From positions 1,999,521 to 2,063,520 of the forward strand of contig RPFO01000017.1 of NCBI GenBank assembly GCA_009746045.1: DNA of 64,000 nt. Reading direction: 5' to 3'. Position numbers and translations under genes: made by a program. Of the stretch, positions 1-11,254 are shown piece after piece; position 1 is the first letter of the stretch; each line of letters begins with the position of its first letter. The notes under the pieces are model-generated. The model searched no databases and was not told the DNA's origin. It saw only the letters and a program-made list of their open reading frames with translations. This DNA comes from Mesostigma viride. Lineage: Eukaryota; Streptophyta; Mesostigmatophyceae; Mesostigmatales; Mesostigmataceae.

Positions 1-1270
1 GGTGGCTGTCTACGTACATGGATGGCATGTATGTATTTAATGATGAGGATTCAGGCTCCCATGGTGTCATCATGGCTGGCCTACGTACATGGATGTCTCA
101 GAAAAAAAATGATGAGGATTCAGGCTCCCATGGTGTCATCATGGCTGGCCTACGTACATGGATGTCAAAGAAAAAAAAATGATGAGGATTCAGGCTCCCG
201 TGGTGTCATTATGGCCCGTCTACGTGTTGTTGGCATGTATGAAATGAATGATGAGGATTCAGGCTCCCATAGTGTCATCATGGCTGGCCTACGTACATGG
301 TTGGCATTTATGTAATTAATGATGAGGATTCAGGCTCCCATGGTGTCATCATTGCCCGTGTATGTACATGGTTGGCATTTATGTAATTAATGATGAGGAT
401 TCAGGCTCCATTGGTGTCATCATGGCCCGTCTACGTACATGGACCGTGGCATTTATGTATTTAATGATGAGGATTCAGGCTCCCATGGGGTCATTGATGA
501 TCATGGCATTTATGTATGTAATTAATGATGAGGATTCAGGCTCCATTGGTGTCATCATGGCTGGCCTACGTATGTACATGGATGTCAAAGAAAAAAAAAT
601 GAAGAGGATTCAGGCTCCCATGGTGTCATCATGGCCCGTCTACGTACATGGATGTCAAGGAATAGTAAATGATGAGGATTCAGGCTCCCATGGTGTCAGA
701 TGTCATGGCCTGTCTACGTACATGGATGGCATGTATGTATTTAATGATGAGGATTCAGGCTCCCATGGTGTCATCATGGCTGGCCTACGTACATGGATGT
801 CTCAGAAAAAAAATGATGAGGATTCAGGCTCCCATGGTGTCATCATGGCTGGCCTACGTACATGGATGTCTCAGAAAAAAAATGATGAGGATTCAGGCTC
901 CCATGGTGTCATCATGGCTGGCCTACGTACATGGATGTCAAAGAAAAAAAAATGATCAGGATTCAGGCTCCCGTGGTGTCATTATGGCCCGTCTACGTGT
1001 TGTTGGCATGTATGAAATTAATGATGAGGATTCAGGCTCCCACAGTGTCATCATGGCTGGCCTACGTACATGGTTGGCATTTATGTAATTAATGATGAGG
1101 ATTCAGGCTCCCATGGTGTCATCATTGCCCGTGTATGTACATGGTTGGCATTTATGTAATTAATGATGAGGATTCAGGCTCCATTGGTGTCATCATGGCC
1201 CGTCTACGTACATGGGTGGCATTTATGTATTTAATGATGAGGATTCAGGCTCCCATGGGGTCATCATGGC
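1..1270. repeat. Minisatellite array, about 70-bp unit with higher-order duplication
   Basis: About 18 degenerate copies of a 60-75 bp unit are present. Each contains the core GAGGATTCAGGCTCCCATGG followed by a CTACGTACATGG segment. A larger duplication is superimposed: the block starting near position 7 recurs from 711 (offset 704 bp). After one extra unit the offset becomes 773 bp, as shown by the diagnostic TACGTGTTGT at 221 and 994. Several frames stay open because the units are often multiples of three, but no start or codon signal suggests a protein. The array runs off the left edge. Confidence 0.92.
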
Positions 1271-1554
1271 TTGTCTACGTACATGGAGTCATATTGATTC
1301 ATGGAACAATGAGATACCATTCTTAATTGAAAATTGTTCTTGATACTTTCACATGCATGCCCGGAATCGTGAATTTGTGCGGGTTTCCATGATGACAATC
1401 CTCATTGAATTCTTGAGCACACAATATTGAGCAATTTAGGGGCACTTCGGCAATGTTGACCATTTTCATTCATGATCAATAAAATTAACATTTAATGCAA
1501 TAAATACATATTCCACTCATTTTAATAAACCATGCAAAAACTTTACAAGCACGC
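1271..1554. other. Unique AT-rich spacer
   Basis: Single-copy AT-rich DNA between two minisatellites. I see no open frame or recognised signal. Confidence 0.6.
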
Positions 1555-2334
1555 TCAAGCTAGGGGTGGGCTGGCATGCACGCGTGGGTGTGGGGGTGGG
1601 CTGGCATGCATGCGTGGGTGTGGGGGTGGGCTGGCATGCACGTGTGGGTGTGGGGGTGGGCTGGCATGCATGCGTGGGTGTGGGGTTGGGCTAGCCTGCA
1701 TGCGTGGGTGTGGGGGGGGCTGGCATGCATGCGTGGGTGTGTGTGGGGGGCTAGCATGCATGCGTAAGTGTGGGGGGGGCTGGCATGCATGCGTGGGTGT
1801 GGGGGGGGCTGGCATGCATGCGTGGGTGTGTGTGGGGGGCTAGCATGCATGCGTAAGTGTGGGGGGGGCTGGCATGCATGCGTGGGTGTGTATGGGGGCT
1901 GGCATGCATGCGTGGGTGTGTGTGGGGGGCTAGCATGCATGCGTGGGTGTGTGGGGGGGCTGTCATGCATGCGTGGGTGTGTGTGGGGGCTGGCATCCAT
2001 GCGTGGGTGTGTGGGGGGGCTAGCATGCATGCGTGGGTGTGGGGGTGGGCTAGCATGCATGCGTGGGTGTGGGGGGGGCGGTCATGCATGCGTGGGTGTG
2101 TGGGGGGCTGGCATGCATGCGTGGGTGTGTGGGGGGCTAGCATGCATGCGTGGGTGTGGGGGTGGGCTAGCATGCATGCGTGGGTGTGAGTGTGGGCTAG
2201 CATGCATGCGTGGGTGTGGGGGGGGCTAGCATGCATGCGTGGGTGTGGGGGGGCCGGGGCCGGGGCTAGCATGCATGCGTGGGTGTGGGGGTGGGCTAGC
2301 ATGCATGCGTGGGTGTGGGGGGGGCTAGCACGCC
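1555..2334. repeat. G-rich minisatellite, about 30-bp unit
   Basis: Roughly 26 units of 27-33 bp are present. Each has the core GCATGCATGCGTGGGTGTG followed by a run of G (often 7-8) and GGCTAGC or GGCTGGC. The plus strand is strongly G-biased and the GCATGCATGC core alternates purine and pyrimidine. The array could therefore adopt G-quadruplex or Z-DNA structure (inference). Long frames on both strands (Cys/Gly-rich and His/Pro-rich) are by-products of the repeat. Confidence 0.93.
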
Positions 2335-4180
2335 CCACCCCTCCATCGGCACAGCCAGCCTTGTGAGTCTACCCTTAACAACAAGGCTGGTAGGACGACA
2401 CGCCTGAGCAGCATATGTCATGCCTATCTCAGGCTAATAATGTGTGATTTTGTGCCAACAACCAAGTTGTTCCACCCAACAACACATTATAAACCCTCTT
2501 CCAAAATGCCCAACAAGCCGGACACGTGGAGGACCACACACGCAGTATATAAAGAGAAAATAAGCTGACTTTTTATCCAGCCAACCTGTGGCTAGCTGCT
2601 CTGGTTAGCATGACAAATGCTAACATTTACTCAGTGGGAAAGGTGAAGAGACCATTGGAACAGCCTACCTGACGCATGTGCCACCAAAGCATTGTGTCCC
2701 GCAAAATGCACACTGCCTCCTTTCTAACAAGCACGAGCCGCTCTCTTTAGGAGACAGGTGCCAGCTCGTCAGTGTCTGGGGAAAATGATGCCGCTGCTTA
2801 GGAAGACCGCGTGAATTTCCTCGAACACAACTGTCTATAAAGCAAAAGAAATTTCAGAGAAGCATGGAAATAAAAGCATTACACCTTCCCGACAGGTTGC
2901 GGGCCACGCGCTGCAGAAAGCCAGCCACGTCACAGACGATTAACTAGCTAAAAGACACCCAGGAATCCAGCGATGCAGCGCCAGGACCCGCAACTTTCTG
3001 GCTGCATCTGGCCGGAAAGAAGGCAAAAAGCTTACGCTCAACGAGGTAAGAAAGCAGGAAAACGCAAGCTTAAGACGTTTAACACAAGAACGTACCATAA
3101 CGGGCATTTATTCGTGCCCAGGCGCACAAGAAAGTCCACCCTTTCATGGAGTGGTTGGGCAGTACGCATCGCGCAGGGCTAATGTTATCTTACCGCAAAA
3201 TGACGGGAAAGGTAAAGATAGCAGCGGGAATTTTTACGGCTTTAGAAACATCATTAAACTAGCTTTCCTTACGACCATCAAAACTGGCAACAATCGACAA
3301 TCAACCCGGCAGGCATCCAATATACTTTATTCATCCCGACAGAAATTCAGGCCGGACCCCCCCTGCCGATGGCAAAGAAAAAAAGCCCGCGACATTATAG
3401 ATCGCAACCATCCCGCCATAAATTAGAATCAGTAACTAATTTTCTCCAACAATCGAGCATTTCTGCTTTCCGCGTGCCAGATTTGTCACGTTTCGTCTAA
3501 AGGCAGTCGCCATGGCCCCTACCGCAAGGGGTGCGCGCACCATGCCGACATAGCTTTTGGGCCTCAATTTGCACCGAAATTTGGTCCGTACCGTCCAGCT
3601 CAGTCGGATTATGTATGTGGATCGGCCGTGTTGGTTGCATACGCAGGTATATTAATTCTTGCATTCGCCCCGGACCTTCCCCAGGACAGGTCAGGATATA
3701 ACAATAATTCTTGCATTCGCCCCCGCCCTTTCCTATGGCCTGGTCAGGTTTGGGCGCGACGCCACTAGCGCGGCGCCCGCGACAGAGTGGCCAGGCTCGA
3801 GCACGTTTTCTGGATCCCAAGCACCGGATTGGACACTGTCCGAGGACTGGACAGGAATTGGCTGACCAATCGGATGCTTGCTCGTCGTCTCCAAAAACAT
3901 ATATAAAGAGCCAAATCGCGCGAACTACGCAAGGATCCTTTAAGCAGCGTTACTCTGCCGAAATGTCAACCTAGGCCGGTCAAGTGACGCCGAGGTGTTC
4001 ACCGATAGTTCAGGTCAGCCACAGCGCGCCTTCGAATGTAGGCACGGTCGCATTTTTTTTTAGGAAATGTAGAATTGTTGTCGACCAGCTACCAACGCCC
4101 GACCGGACCCATACAACGGAAACATCAAGGCGATGTGATGTAGGTGTGTCTGATATGTCATTAATACACAGAGCATCGTG
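2335..4180. other. No recognisable gene
   Basis: Mostly unique sequence. There are only short unsupported frames near 2973-3182, 3151-3426 and 3984-4181. TATA-like strings (TATATAAAGAG) occur near 2546 and 3899 with no convincing downstream gene. A short local duplication (ATTCTTGCATTCGCCCC) lies at about 3655 and 3707. Confidence 0.5.
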
Positions 4181-4330
4181 AATATAATATATAATATAAA
4201 TTATATAATATACTATAATTAATATATAATTTTAATTTTATGTTAATTTTAATGTTATTTCATATAACATAATATAGCATAATATAATATAATATAATAT
4301 AATATTATATAAAGTAGTATATAAAAAATT
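4181..4330. repeat. AT microsatellite-like tract
   Basis: Nearly pure A/T with repeated AATAT / TATAATATAA units. It marks a sharp composition change before the GC-rich palindrome array. Confidence 0.8.
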
Positions 4331-4642
4331 AAAATGTAAAAGAAAAATATCTACCTTATTGGGGTTTAATGTTCCTTTCCAGTTCAGCATAAGTACACTC
4401 TTGAGTGTGTGCAATGTTTGGTTATACGCCATTGTCTTAAAATAGCAACCAATGTAAACCTCCGTCCTAACCACATTTGGATACAATAAAGACATTGATG
4501 CCTGACACATAGCATTCATTGCTTGAAATACCATGCATATTTTGTGTCAATGTTCTGCAGACCACAGCTTCAAGTGGGCATACTTCGCTTTCCTCAATAT
4601 AATGGCGACATGGCATTTGGTGAAAGTGGTGAGTGCCATGAA

Positions 4643-5195
4643 GTTGCGCCGGCCGTCGTTATCCATGACGAACTGAATGGGTTTCGTGCAAATCAAGTTT
4701 TTTGTTTTGGTGTTCCAGTTGCGCCGGCCGGCGTTTCCAATGGTATCTTGCGCGCACTTGCAAAAGCTTGCACGCTTATCAACATTTTGTGTTGGTAAAC
4801 ATTTTATCACCTCTGGGATTTCCGCCTTCACTACCTGAGTTGCTTCTTTGTGGTTTTCAAATGCAACCGAGTTACGCCGGCCGTCGTTACTCATGACAAA
4901 TTGTAGGGGTTTTGTGCAAATCACTTTTGTATGGTTTATGTACATGCATCCAGTTGCGCCGGCCGGCGTTTCCAATGGTATCTTGCAGTTGCGCAATCAG
5001 GCCCCATTACCAAAAGTGTGTTTGTACATCTTTTTTACACCTGAAGGATTTCTGCCTGCATATCCTGAGTTGCTTCTTAATGGTTTTTAATTGCGCCCGA
5101 GTTACGCCGGCCGTCGTTATTAATGACAAACTGTATGTGTTTCATAAAATCACTTTTGTATGGTTTACATGTATCCAGTTGCGCCGGCCGGCGTT
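4643..5195 (+). repeat. 229-bp tandem repeat carrying paired GC-rich palindromic 18-mers
   Basis: Six 18-bp motifs alternate in two versions. GTT(A/G)CGCCGGCCGTCGTT lies at 4643, 4871 and 5101. GTTGCGCCGGCCGGCGTT, whose centre CGCCGGCCGGCG is a perfect 12-bp palindrome, lies at 4718, 4953 and 5178. Starts within a version are 225-235 bp apart, so three units are present, each with the pair 75-82 bp apart. The text between motifs is also conserved, for example a CATGACAAA or AATGACAAA stretch after the first motif. An intron acceptor-like TCATCCTCAG ends at 5280. The array may therefore lie in, or consist of, intronic DNA of the downstream gene (inference). Confidence 0.85.
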
Positions 5196-5341
5196 ATTAA
5201 TGACGCTTGTCGTTCTTGTTTGATGCCCATCGTTTTCGTCGTGTCTTTAATGGTGATTATTTATCATTACTCATCCTCAGGGCTTTCGGTGCCGCGGGAT
5301 TAAGAGGCGAAAAAAATCAGCTGCCGTCTGACCAAAGTCTG

Positions 5342-8300
5342 ATGGCGCGATCGGGGCGGGGGGCCGTTTCCGACGGTTCGCGTCCCTTGTCCAATGACGA
5401 CCGGGAGCCTGCACTTCGCGGTCTCTGGAGCGACAAGTACATCGAGAACAAGGGGTACAAAATTGCCAATGACATCTTTCCTATCATGGCGGAACGCGTG
5501 AAAGCAAACAACCACAGGACGCCAGAGATGAGCGCGGAGGTTCTGTCTTGCGCAGCTTCAAGACTAAATGCCATGGTGGCGGAGAGCAACGGCATTAAGA
5601 AGAGGAAGAACTGTGACGGCGGGCTTCCTGAAAATTGGGCGGAATCTCTTCGGGATAACATCAAGAAGGCTTTTGGCGACTTGGGAACATCTGAGAAGGA
5701 TCGTGGGCTTAGGTGGGCCTTGTGTGGACTTGTTACGAAGGCAATGGAGGGCGTCCCGGACAGGATTGTGGAGCGCGCGTTCGGGATTGACAGGCGCTTT
5801 GTCGCAACTGTTCGGGGTCACAGGGATGGAATGGAAGAAGGGGAGGACGACCTTTTGATGAGTGCGCCAGAGAGGAGGAGGAGGAAAGACGAGCTTCCGA
5901 CGGAAGTCATTGCCCTGATACAAGCGTGCTGGAGGGATGATAACTTGACGCGGGCGTCTCCGAACATGAAGGATGTTCATTGTGAATGGACCAGAAAGGA
6001 TTACAAACATACACTAGCGTTTTCGGAGGGTGCGCGCTACTATACTGTCTCCAAGTCGAAGATTTACGAAGTGTTCATTTCCCGCCATCCGGAGTTGAAG
6101 CCACCGCGGCGGATGGACAGTAGGGAGGGGGGGGGGGAGGGAGAGGAGGGTGTGAGGGGGGGAAATCAGGTGATTTTGGAGACGGAGGCAGGGATGTCAA
6201 TGCTACGCACGAATCAGAAGAGCACAGTTCATGTGGGATACACTACTTTTTGCAAGCATATGCCCGCATGCGTCAAGGGGCGGTGGAAAATGCGGAACTT
6301 GTGCGCATGCCAGCACCACACTACCATGCAGTCCATGGTTGGGGGGTTGGCCAAATTTCGTGCAACTTTTCATGCCAGATGCGAGTGCGGACCTGAATGC
6401 CACGCGTGCGATCATGGTAGCCAGCTCGACGTGGGGTCGTCCGTGCCCACATGTTCCATTTTCAAAGCCACTCACACGACAGAGTGGGTGAACAAGTTTA
6501 CTTGTGAGGTGGAGGGGATGAGGGAGGGGGGAGGTTCGAGGTCGTCTGTGGGGTCGTCGCGGCCGCAGGTTCAGCCTTTTCAGGGCGAACTTGAGGATCT
6601 GCCCATGCATGGGAGGGTGCTGGACGACGAGGAAGGGGTGCCCGATCATGACCTGGGCGAGGAGTTGGGGGTTTGCTCGATCCGGCGTAAGGCTTGTGTG
6701 TTGGGCACTTGCCTGGCTCCCAAGTGTGGAATTCGGAACTTCATGTTATGCGAACGGGAGGAGGCTTCCAACCACCTGATTTCATGGACCAGATACGAGA
6801 TGCAGGATGTGCCGCCGGGTGCGGTTCTTGGGCCAGAGGTAATTTTTAGTGGAGTGGTTGCGCCCCAAGGCGTTTCTTTTGCAATGTTTCCTGAAGTTCT
6901 TGGGCCAGAGGTAATTTTTAGTGGAGTGGTTGCGCCCCAAGGCGTTTCTTTTTCAATTTTTCCTGAGGTCCTGTCTTTTTTCTTTCTACAGGTCATTGGT
7001 GGGTCGAAGTTGATGTCTTTTCTGTATGTGCACACTGCGCATATGCAGGACGACTGTGACGAGATCGCAAAGGCTGGTGGGCAGCGATTGACGCAAGTCG
7101 ACGTCAAGTCCACACCAACGGAGCTAAAGGAGGCAATTGTGGACAAGTGGCCGGACTTCATCCAGCATTGCTTCAACGCGTGGTGGCAAGCGGACGCCTC
7201 CAAGGAATGTCTCTCAAGGATGCGGGTGGGGGACCTTGTATGCCACACAGATTACGCCGAGAACTACCAGTCTTACACCTATCACAATCTCCAAGCACAG
7301 TATTGGCATCCAGTCACATTCGTCCTTATGCCCTGGATCGTGCGCTACTTGGATCCAGCGTCGGGAAAGGTCGTGAGAAGGGAGTTTCACTTCATCGGAC
7401 AGGGCGGAATGAAAAGGGACGGGCGGGCCCTCCGTTTTGCTATCCTCAAAATCCTGGCGACACTACGGTCAGAAGGGGTAGAGGTGAAGCGCTTCATTGG
7501 GTGGTCGGACAATTGCTCCATGCAGTTCAAGTCAAGGAATGTGATCGCGGAAGTGGCCCGGCTGCTGACGGAGGATCCGCACCTGGAGTCATTTGAGTGG
7601 AATTACTTTGGGGAGCAGCACGGAAAGGGGGAGGTGGATGGAGCTGGTGGGACTGTGAAGTGCATGTTGAGGAGGTGGCACATCAGGGAAGAGAACCAGG
7701 ACAAACAGACGGCCGCCCAGTTGGTGGAGAATCTGGCGTCGGGGGCGGTGGGCGGGACCACAACGACCAGGCGTAACTTCTTCGAGTTCCCCGAGGTAAT
7801 TAAGTGTACAGTCCTCGTTCAGGGAATAGTTACGCCGGCCGTCGTTTCTAGGGCGTTCTTGGAGTCCTGGCGATCAGGAGTGCTTAATAAAACACAACTA
7901 GCTCGATGGTCTCGTAACTTCAACTTTCCCTTGTGCAAATCTTGTCTTCGACGCGCAGGTGCTTCCTTACAGCCCAGGGCGCGGCGAAATCAAAGGAGTG
8001 AAGAAGGCGCACTGGTGGCGCATGGACAAGTCGAATGTGACGCGCTTAATGCTGCGCCAGTATTCCTGCTATTGTGGCGGTGCGTGCGCCGAGGAAAGGT
8101 GGTGGGATTGTCGAAAGGAGTGGACCGACATGGACGGCTGGAATGTGGGAGGTGCTCGGATGAAGCTCCACAAACTGGGGGAGCCAGTGCAAAGGAACCC
8201 AAACGGACAAGGGGGGCACGCAGGGACGCGACTGAACAGACTACAGGCAGAGAGGACGATGATGGGAAGGAGACTGAAGCTGCGAGACATTTTTGCCGTC

Positions 8301-8690
8301 GAGTCCTACTCTGGTGATGAGTCCCACGATCCAGATCATCCATATTGGCTAGCGGAAGTCTTGCAGGAGCCTTATCAGGTGGCCGCTACTTTCGTGAGGC
8401 GAGTGGCCGACAGAAACGGCAAGGTCGATAGGGAGTTGTTCCGTAAGGGACAATGGGTGGTGGGGGTGCGCTACTGGGACAGATTTCCGGGTATGGCGAC
8501 GATGTTCAAAATGGACGCCGATGCGCAAGCTGAACAGCCAAACTTGGTCAATTGCTACCTGTGCATGGACGCGGGGTTCGAACACACCATTGTTGTCAAC
8601 CCAGCTAACAATCGCCAGGCCATCTTGACCATTCCGACAGACGTCGAGAAACGGCTCACGAACTTGGCCAAGAAGAGACCTGTTGAGTAG
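5342..8690 (+). CDS. DDE-like transposase gene of an uncharacterised eukaryotic family, three exons
   Basis: Exons 5342-6838, 6992-7795 and 7959-8690 join in frame to about 1010 codons, ending in TAG. Both junctions are GT-AG, and both splices restore a continuous reading frame with plausible sequence. The start is the first in-frame ATG; upstream exons remain possible because an acceptor-like CAG ends at 5280. A Cys/His cluster (CACQHH, then CECGPECHAC) lies near residues 320-350. A probable RNase H-like catalytic core contains HTDYAENYQ, WSDNCSMQFKSRN and GEQHGKGEVDGAGG. This order of an acidic-AENY block, an SDx2Sx2FK block and an HGKGxVDGxGG block is one I associate with a widespread, poorly named family of transposase-like proteins in eukaryotes. 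The family assignment is from memory and the catalytic acids are inferred. The last exon encodes a PYWLAEV segment that may be a chromatin-reader-like tail. No terminal inverted repeats were found, so it could also be a domesticated copy. Confidence 0.6.
6839..6991 (+). other. Intron 1 of the DDE-like gene, internally duplicated, with a palindromic 18-mer
   Basis: It starts GTAATTTTTAG and ends TTTCTACAG; its length is 153 bp (51 codons with no stop, so it also reads through). A 72-bp segment is tandemly duplicated (6824-6895 and 6896-6967). The duplication brings a second copy of the donor site and of GTTGCGCCCCAAGGCGTT (6857 and 6929). Confidence 0.7.
7796..7958 (+). other. Intron 2 of the DDE-like gene, carrying GTTACGCCGGCCGTCGTT
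   Basis: It starts GTAATTAAG and ends CGACGCGCAG; its length is 163 bp and its removal shifts the frame correctly into the last exon. The 18-mer at 7829-7846 is identical to the copies at 4871 and 5101 in the upstream tandem array. Confidence 0.75.
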
Positions 8691-9300
8691 GCCAGCTCGC
8701 CCGGGCTTGGTTGGACGAGGTGGACAGCCTTGAGAGCACGTGCTTCGTTGTGAGCACTTGCCTTTCAGCCGTGATTTGCAAACGAGTTCCTTGTCCTGAA
8801 TTGTAAAGCTCGATTCATGCTCTTTTAAGGAAGTGTATAATATTATCCAGATCATGTATATATTTAGATCTAGACCTGAGTTCAAATAACATTTCTTAGA
8901 GGGCTGAGATGCGCGAGGTCCAGCATACATGTATATATCCATGGAGACATGTTACAAACTCAAATGTTTCATTGTACGTACCACTAGCTCGTCGACGGGG
9001 GTATCCCATGTAATGTATGATTTATGAATTAATTAATCGCTTAATTGTACAATTTAAATGGATCATGAACTTGTCAAGTGGCCTAATTTGGTTTATTTGG
9101 TTCATCATTTATTGATGTCAATCATTCTTAATTGAATCTCGAGCAATAGCAATCATGAAGCACATCCTAATCATGTGATTCGCATAATGAGAATAGGCAA
9201 CAAGTGCTAAGTACTTTGAGGAATGCGGGGTTGGTCAGGTTATTATAGAGCTAGAGCTACAAACGGCACATATATTGCAAACTTTGCGCTCCAGGCATGG
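8691..9300. other. No gene; 3' flank of the DDE-like gene
   Basis: AT-rich unique sequence. It probably holds the 3' UTR of the upstream gene and the junction with the truncated LINE that follows. I see no repeats shared with other parts of the window. Confidence 0.5.
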
Positions 9301-11254
9301 AATTTCAAAAGTACCAAAATTGGAGCAGTAGATGTTGGGGACGCCCTTCAATGCTGTCACCAAGGCTAGCATCTTTGAGGCCGTCGGCGAGGCGTTCCCT
9401 GACCTTCTTGCGTGGACAGCAGCCTGCTACGGCGAACCCACTCAACTCTCCTTCCTCATGGAGGATGGGACGTTCGCCGACATCGCTTCCCGCACGGGAA
9501 CCCAGCAAGGTGACCCCCTCGGCCCCTTTTACCTGTCTGCTCCGCTGCACAAGGCTCTCCAAGGTGTCCACGCTGCGCACCCGGATGTCGTGCTCCTCGC
9601 CTACATGGACGATATCCATGCCCTTGGCCCGGCCGACGCTGTGGTTGCCGCCCTGGCTGCCCTTGAAGTGGCCATGGCGGCCATCAACCTTCGGCTCACC
9701 CTCCCCAAGTGTGCAGTCTTTTCGCCCCAGGGGGACTGCTCTGGCTTCCCCGCGGCTATCCCGGGGGCATTGGCGCGGGCGCGCGGTTTCTCGTGCCTGG
9801 GCGTCCCTGTGGGTGACCCTGCCTACGTCGAAGAGGAGCTCCGGGCCACCGTGGAACAGCGCACCCATGTCCTTGAGACTTGGGCGCGCCTCAAGGACCC
9901 CCAGACCAAAGGGCTTCTCCTGTGGTTTTGCGCCCACCCGCGGGTGGTTCACTGGCTCCGTGGCGCTCCCCCCCACTTGGTGCGGCTTGCCGCGGAAGGC
10001 CATGACGAGCGCATTCAGGCCGCCTTGCAGGTGCTCCTCCCCGGCCCTAGCCTGCCAGCTCACTCCATGCGCTTGGCCACCCTCCCCTGCCGCATGGGCG
10101 GGTGTGGGCTCACCCGCGCCGCCCGCCTCGCCCCCGCCGCCTTCCTTGGCTCTGTTGCTCAGGCCTGGGCGGAGATCCGCCGGTTGGTCCCCAGCGCCGT
10201 CAGCGCCATTCCCGACTTGGTCACCCCATCCCCCTTTCCCTTTGTGCAGGCTGTGCAGGATTCTTACCTCGGGATCCAGCAGGCTTGCGACCTCGTCCGC
10301 CCCGCTCAGGCCGTCCACCGTCGCCTGCCCCGGGGCACGCCCGGCGTGTCCACTGTCGTCAGTCCTAGTGTCTTCCCTGCCTGCGTTCATGAAAAACAAC
10401 AAAAGACCTACGCGGGTATACTACACTGTGCCGACTGGATGGGTCTGCATGCGAGCTTGAACGATCAGGGGAAGGCTTGGCTTCACTCCGTTTCCCTTGA
10501 GGGGAGCGTGGGGTCCGCATTCCTGCGCGCCCTCCCCATGAGCCCTTTGTTCACACTGGTTCCGGCCCTTTACGCCATCGCTCTCCGCCACCAGCTCTTT
10601 GCCCCGCAACCTCTCATCACGGCGGGTGCGTCCTGCGGCAGCTGCGGGCTTGCTCTGGATACTACTGGGACGCACTACATCGCGTGCATGGGTGGCCAGC
10701 AGAACCAGAACTGGTTCCTCTATCTCCATACCGCTCTCCTCCGGGTGGTGTGTGCCATGGTTCGGTCGGTCTTTCCCCACTCCACCATTAAGTGCGAGGA
10801 CGCGGATGGGGCCGCCCTCTACTCACCCAACCACCGCCCCGACATTACCGTGCTTGACTACGACGGGCAGGGTTGCCACCTGCTCATCGATGTCTCCGTG
10901 GCTCGGCCGCTTTCCGGTCGCCACATCCTCCGGGCGGCTGTGGATGCCGGCGCTGCTGCCGCTGTGGCTGAGCGCGACAAGTTTGCCTCCTACGGCAATG
11001 TGGGGCCCCACCGGGTCATCCCCTTTGTCCTTGAGGAGTTCGGGGCCATGGGCCCCAAGACAGCGGAGTTTTTCCACGAGTGCTGCCAGCGCCGTGAAGA
11101 CCGCCTCGACCTCGAGGGTCAGACCGCCCCGTGGTCGGCCCGCACGTGGTCCTCGTATTGGCGGCAGCGTCTGTCACTCGCCCTCACTCGCACCGTGGCT
11201 GATGTGTTATTCCGCCGCACCCGGGCCGACTTTGTCGCGACCCATGCGGTCTAG
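9301..11254 (+). pseudogene. 5'-truncated LINE ORF with RT and restriction-like endonuclease (R2-like)
   Basis: The main frame (9332-11254, 640 codons) begins inside the reverse transcriptase. It has QGDPLGP at residues 59-65 and the catalytic YMDD at 91-94. The C-terminal part has a zinc-knuckle-like C-x2-C-x9-H-x3-C starting at residue 435. RPDI at 502-505 is followed 14 residues later by D520, matching the R/KPDI-x(12-14)-D signature of the endonuclease in R2-type, early-branching LINEs (family knowledge). A frameshift near 9345 separates VDVGDA (RT motif A region) from FNAV; one extra C in the CCC run explains it. Nothing RT-like lies upstream of about 9300, so the copy is 5'-truncated, as is typical of LINE insertion. 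The rest of the ORF is intact, suggesting a fairly young copy. No other copy lies in the window and no rDNA target is visible. Confidence 0.8.

Noticed and set aside
22-1326. Open frames with repeated MRIQAPMVSSWLAYVHG peptides
   Set aside because: Frame openness follows from repeat unit length; all frames are equally repetitive and there is no conserved start or end.
1-2334. CRISPR-like array
   Set aside because: Units are contiguous and degenerate, with no constant repeat separated by unique spacers, and the context is eukaryotic.
1560-2338. Long His/Pro-rich and Cys/Gly-rich open frames on both strands
   Set aside because: They are translations of the 30-bp minisatellite in several frames; no start context, unique sequence or domain supports a protein.
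4629-5280. A 652-bp intron from GTGAGT (4629) to CAG (5280) extending the DDE gene upstream
   Set aside because: The splice sites look good, but joining the 4523-4628 frame to 5281 leads to an early stop, so no upstream exon could be supported.
9305-10402. 365-codon minus-strand frame opposite the R2-like LINE
   Set aside because: It is an antisense shadow of the high-GC RT coding frame and has no recognisable domain.
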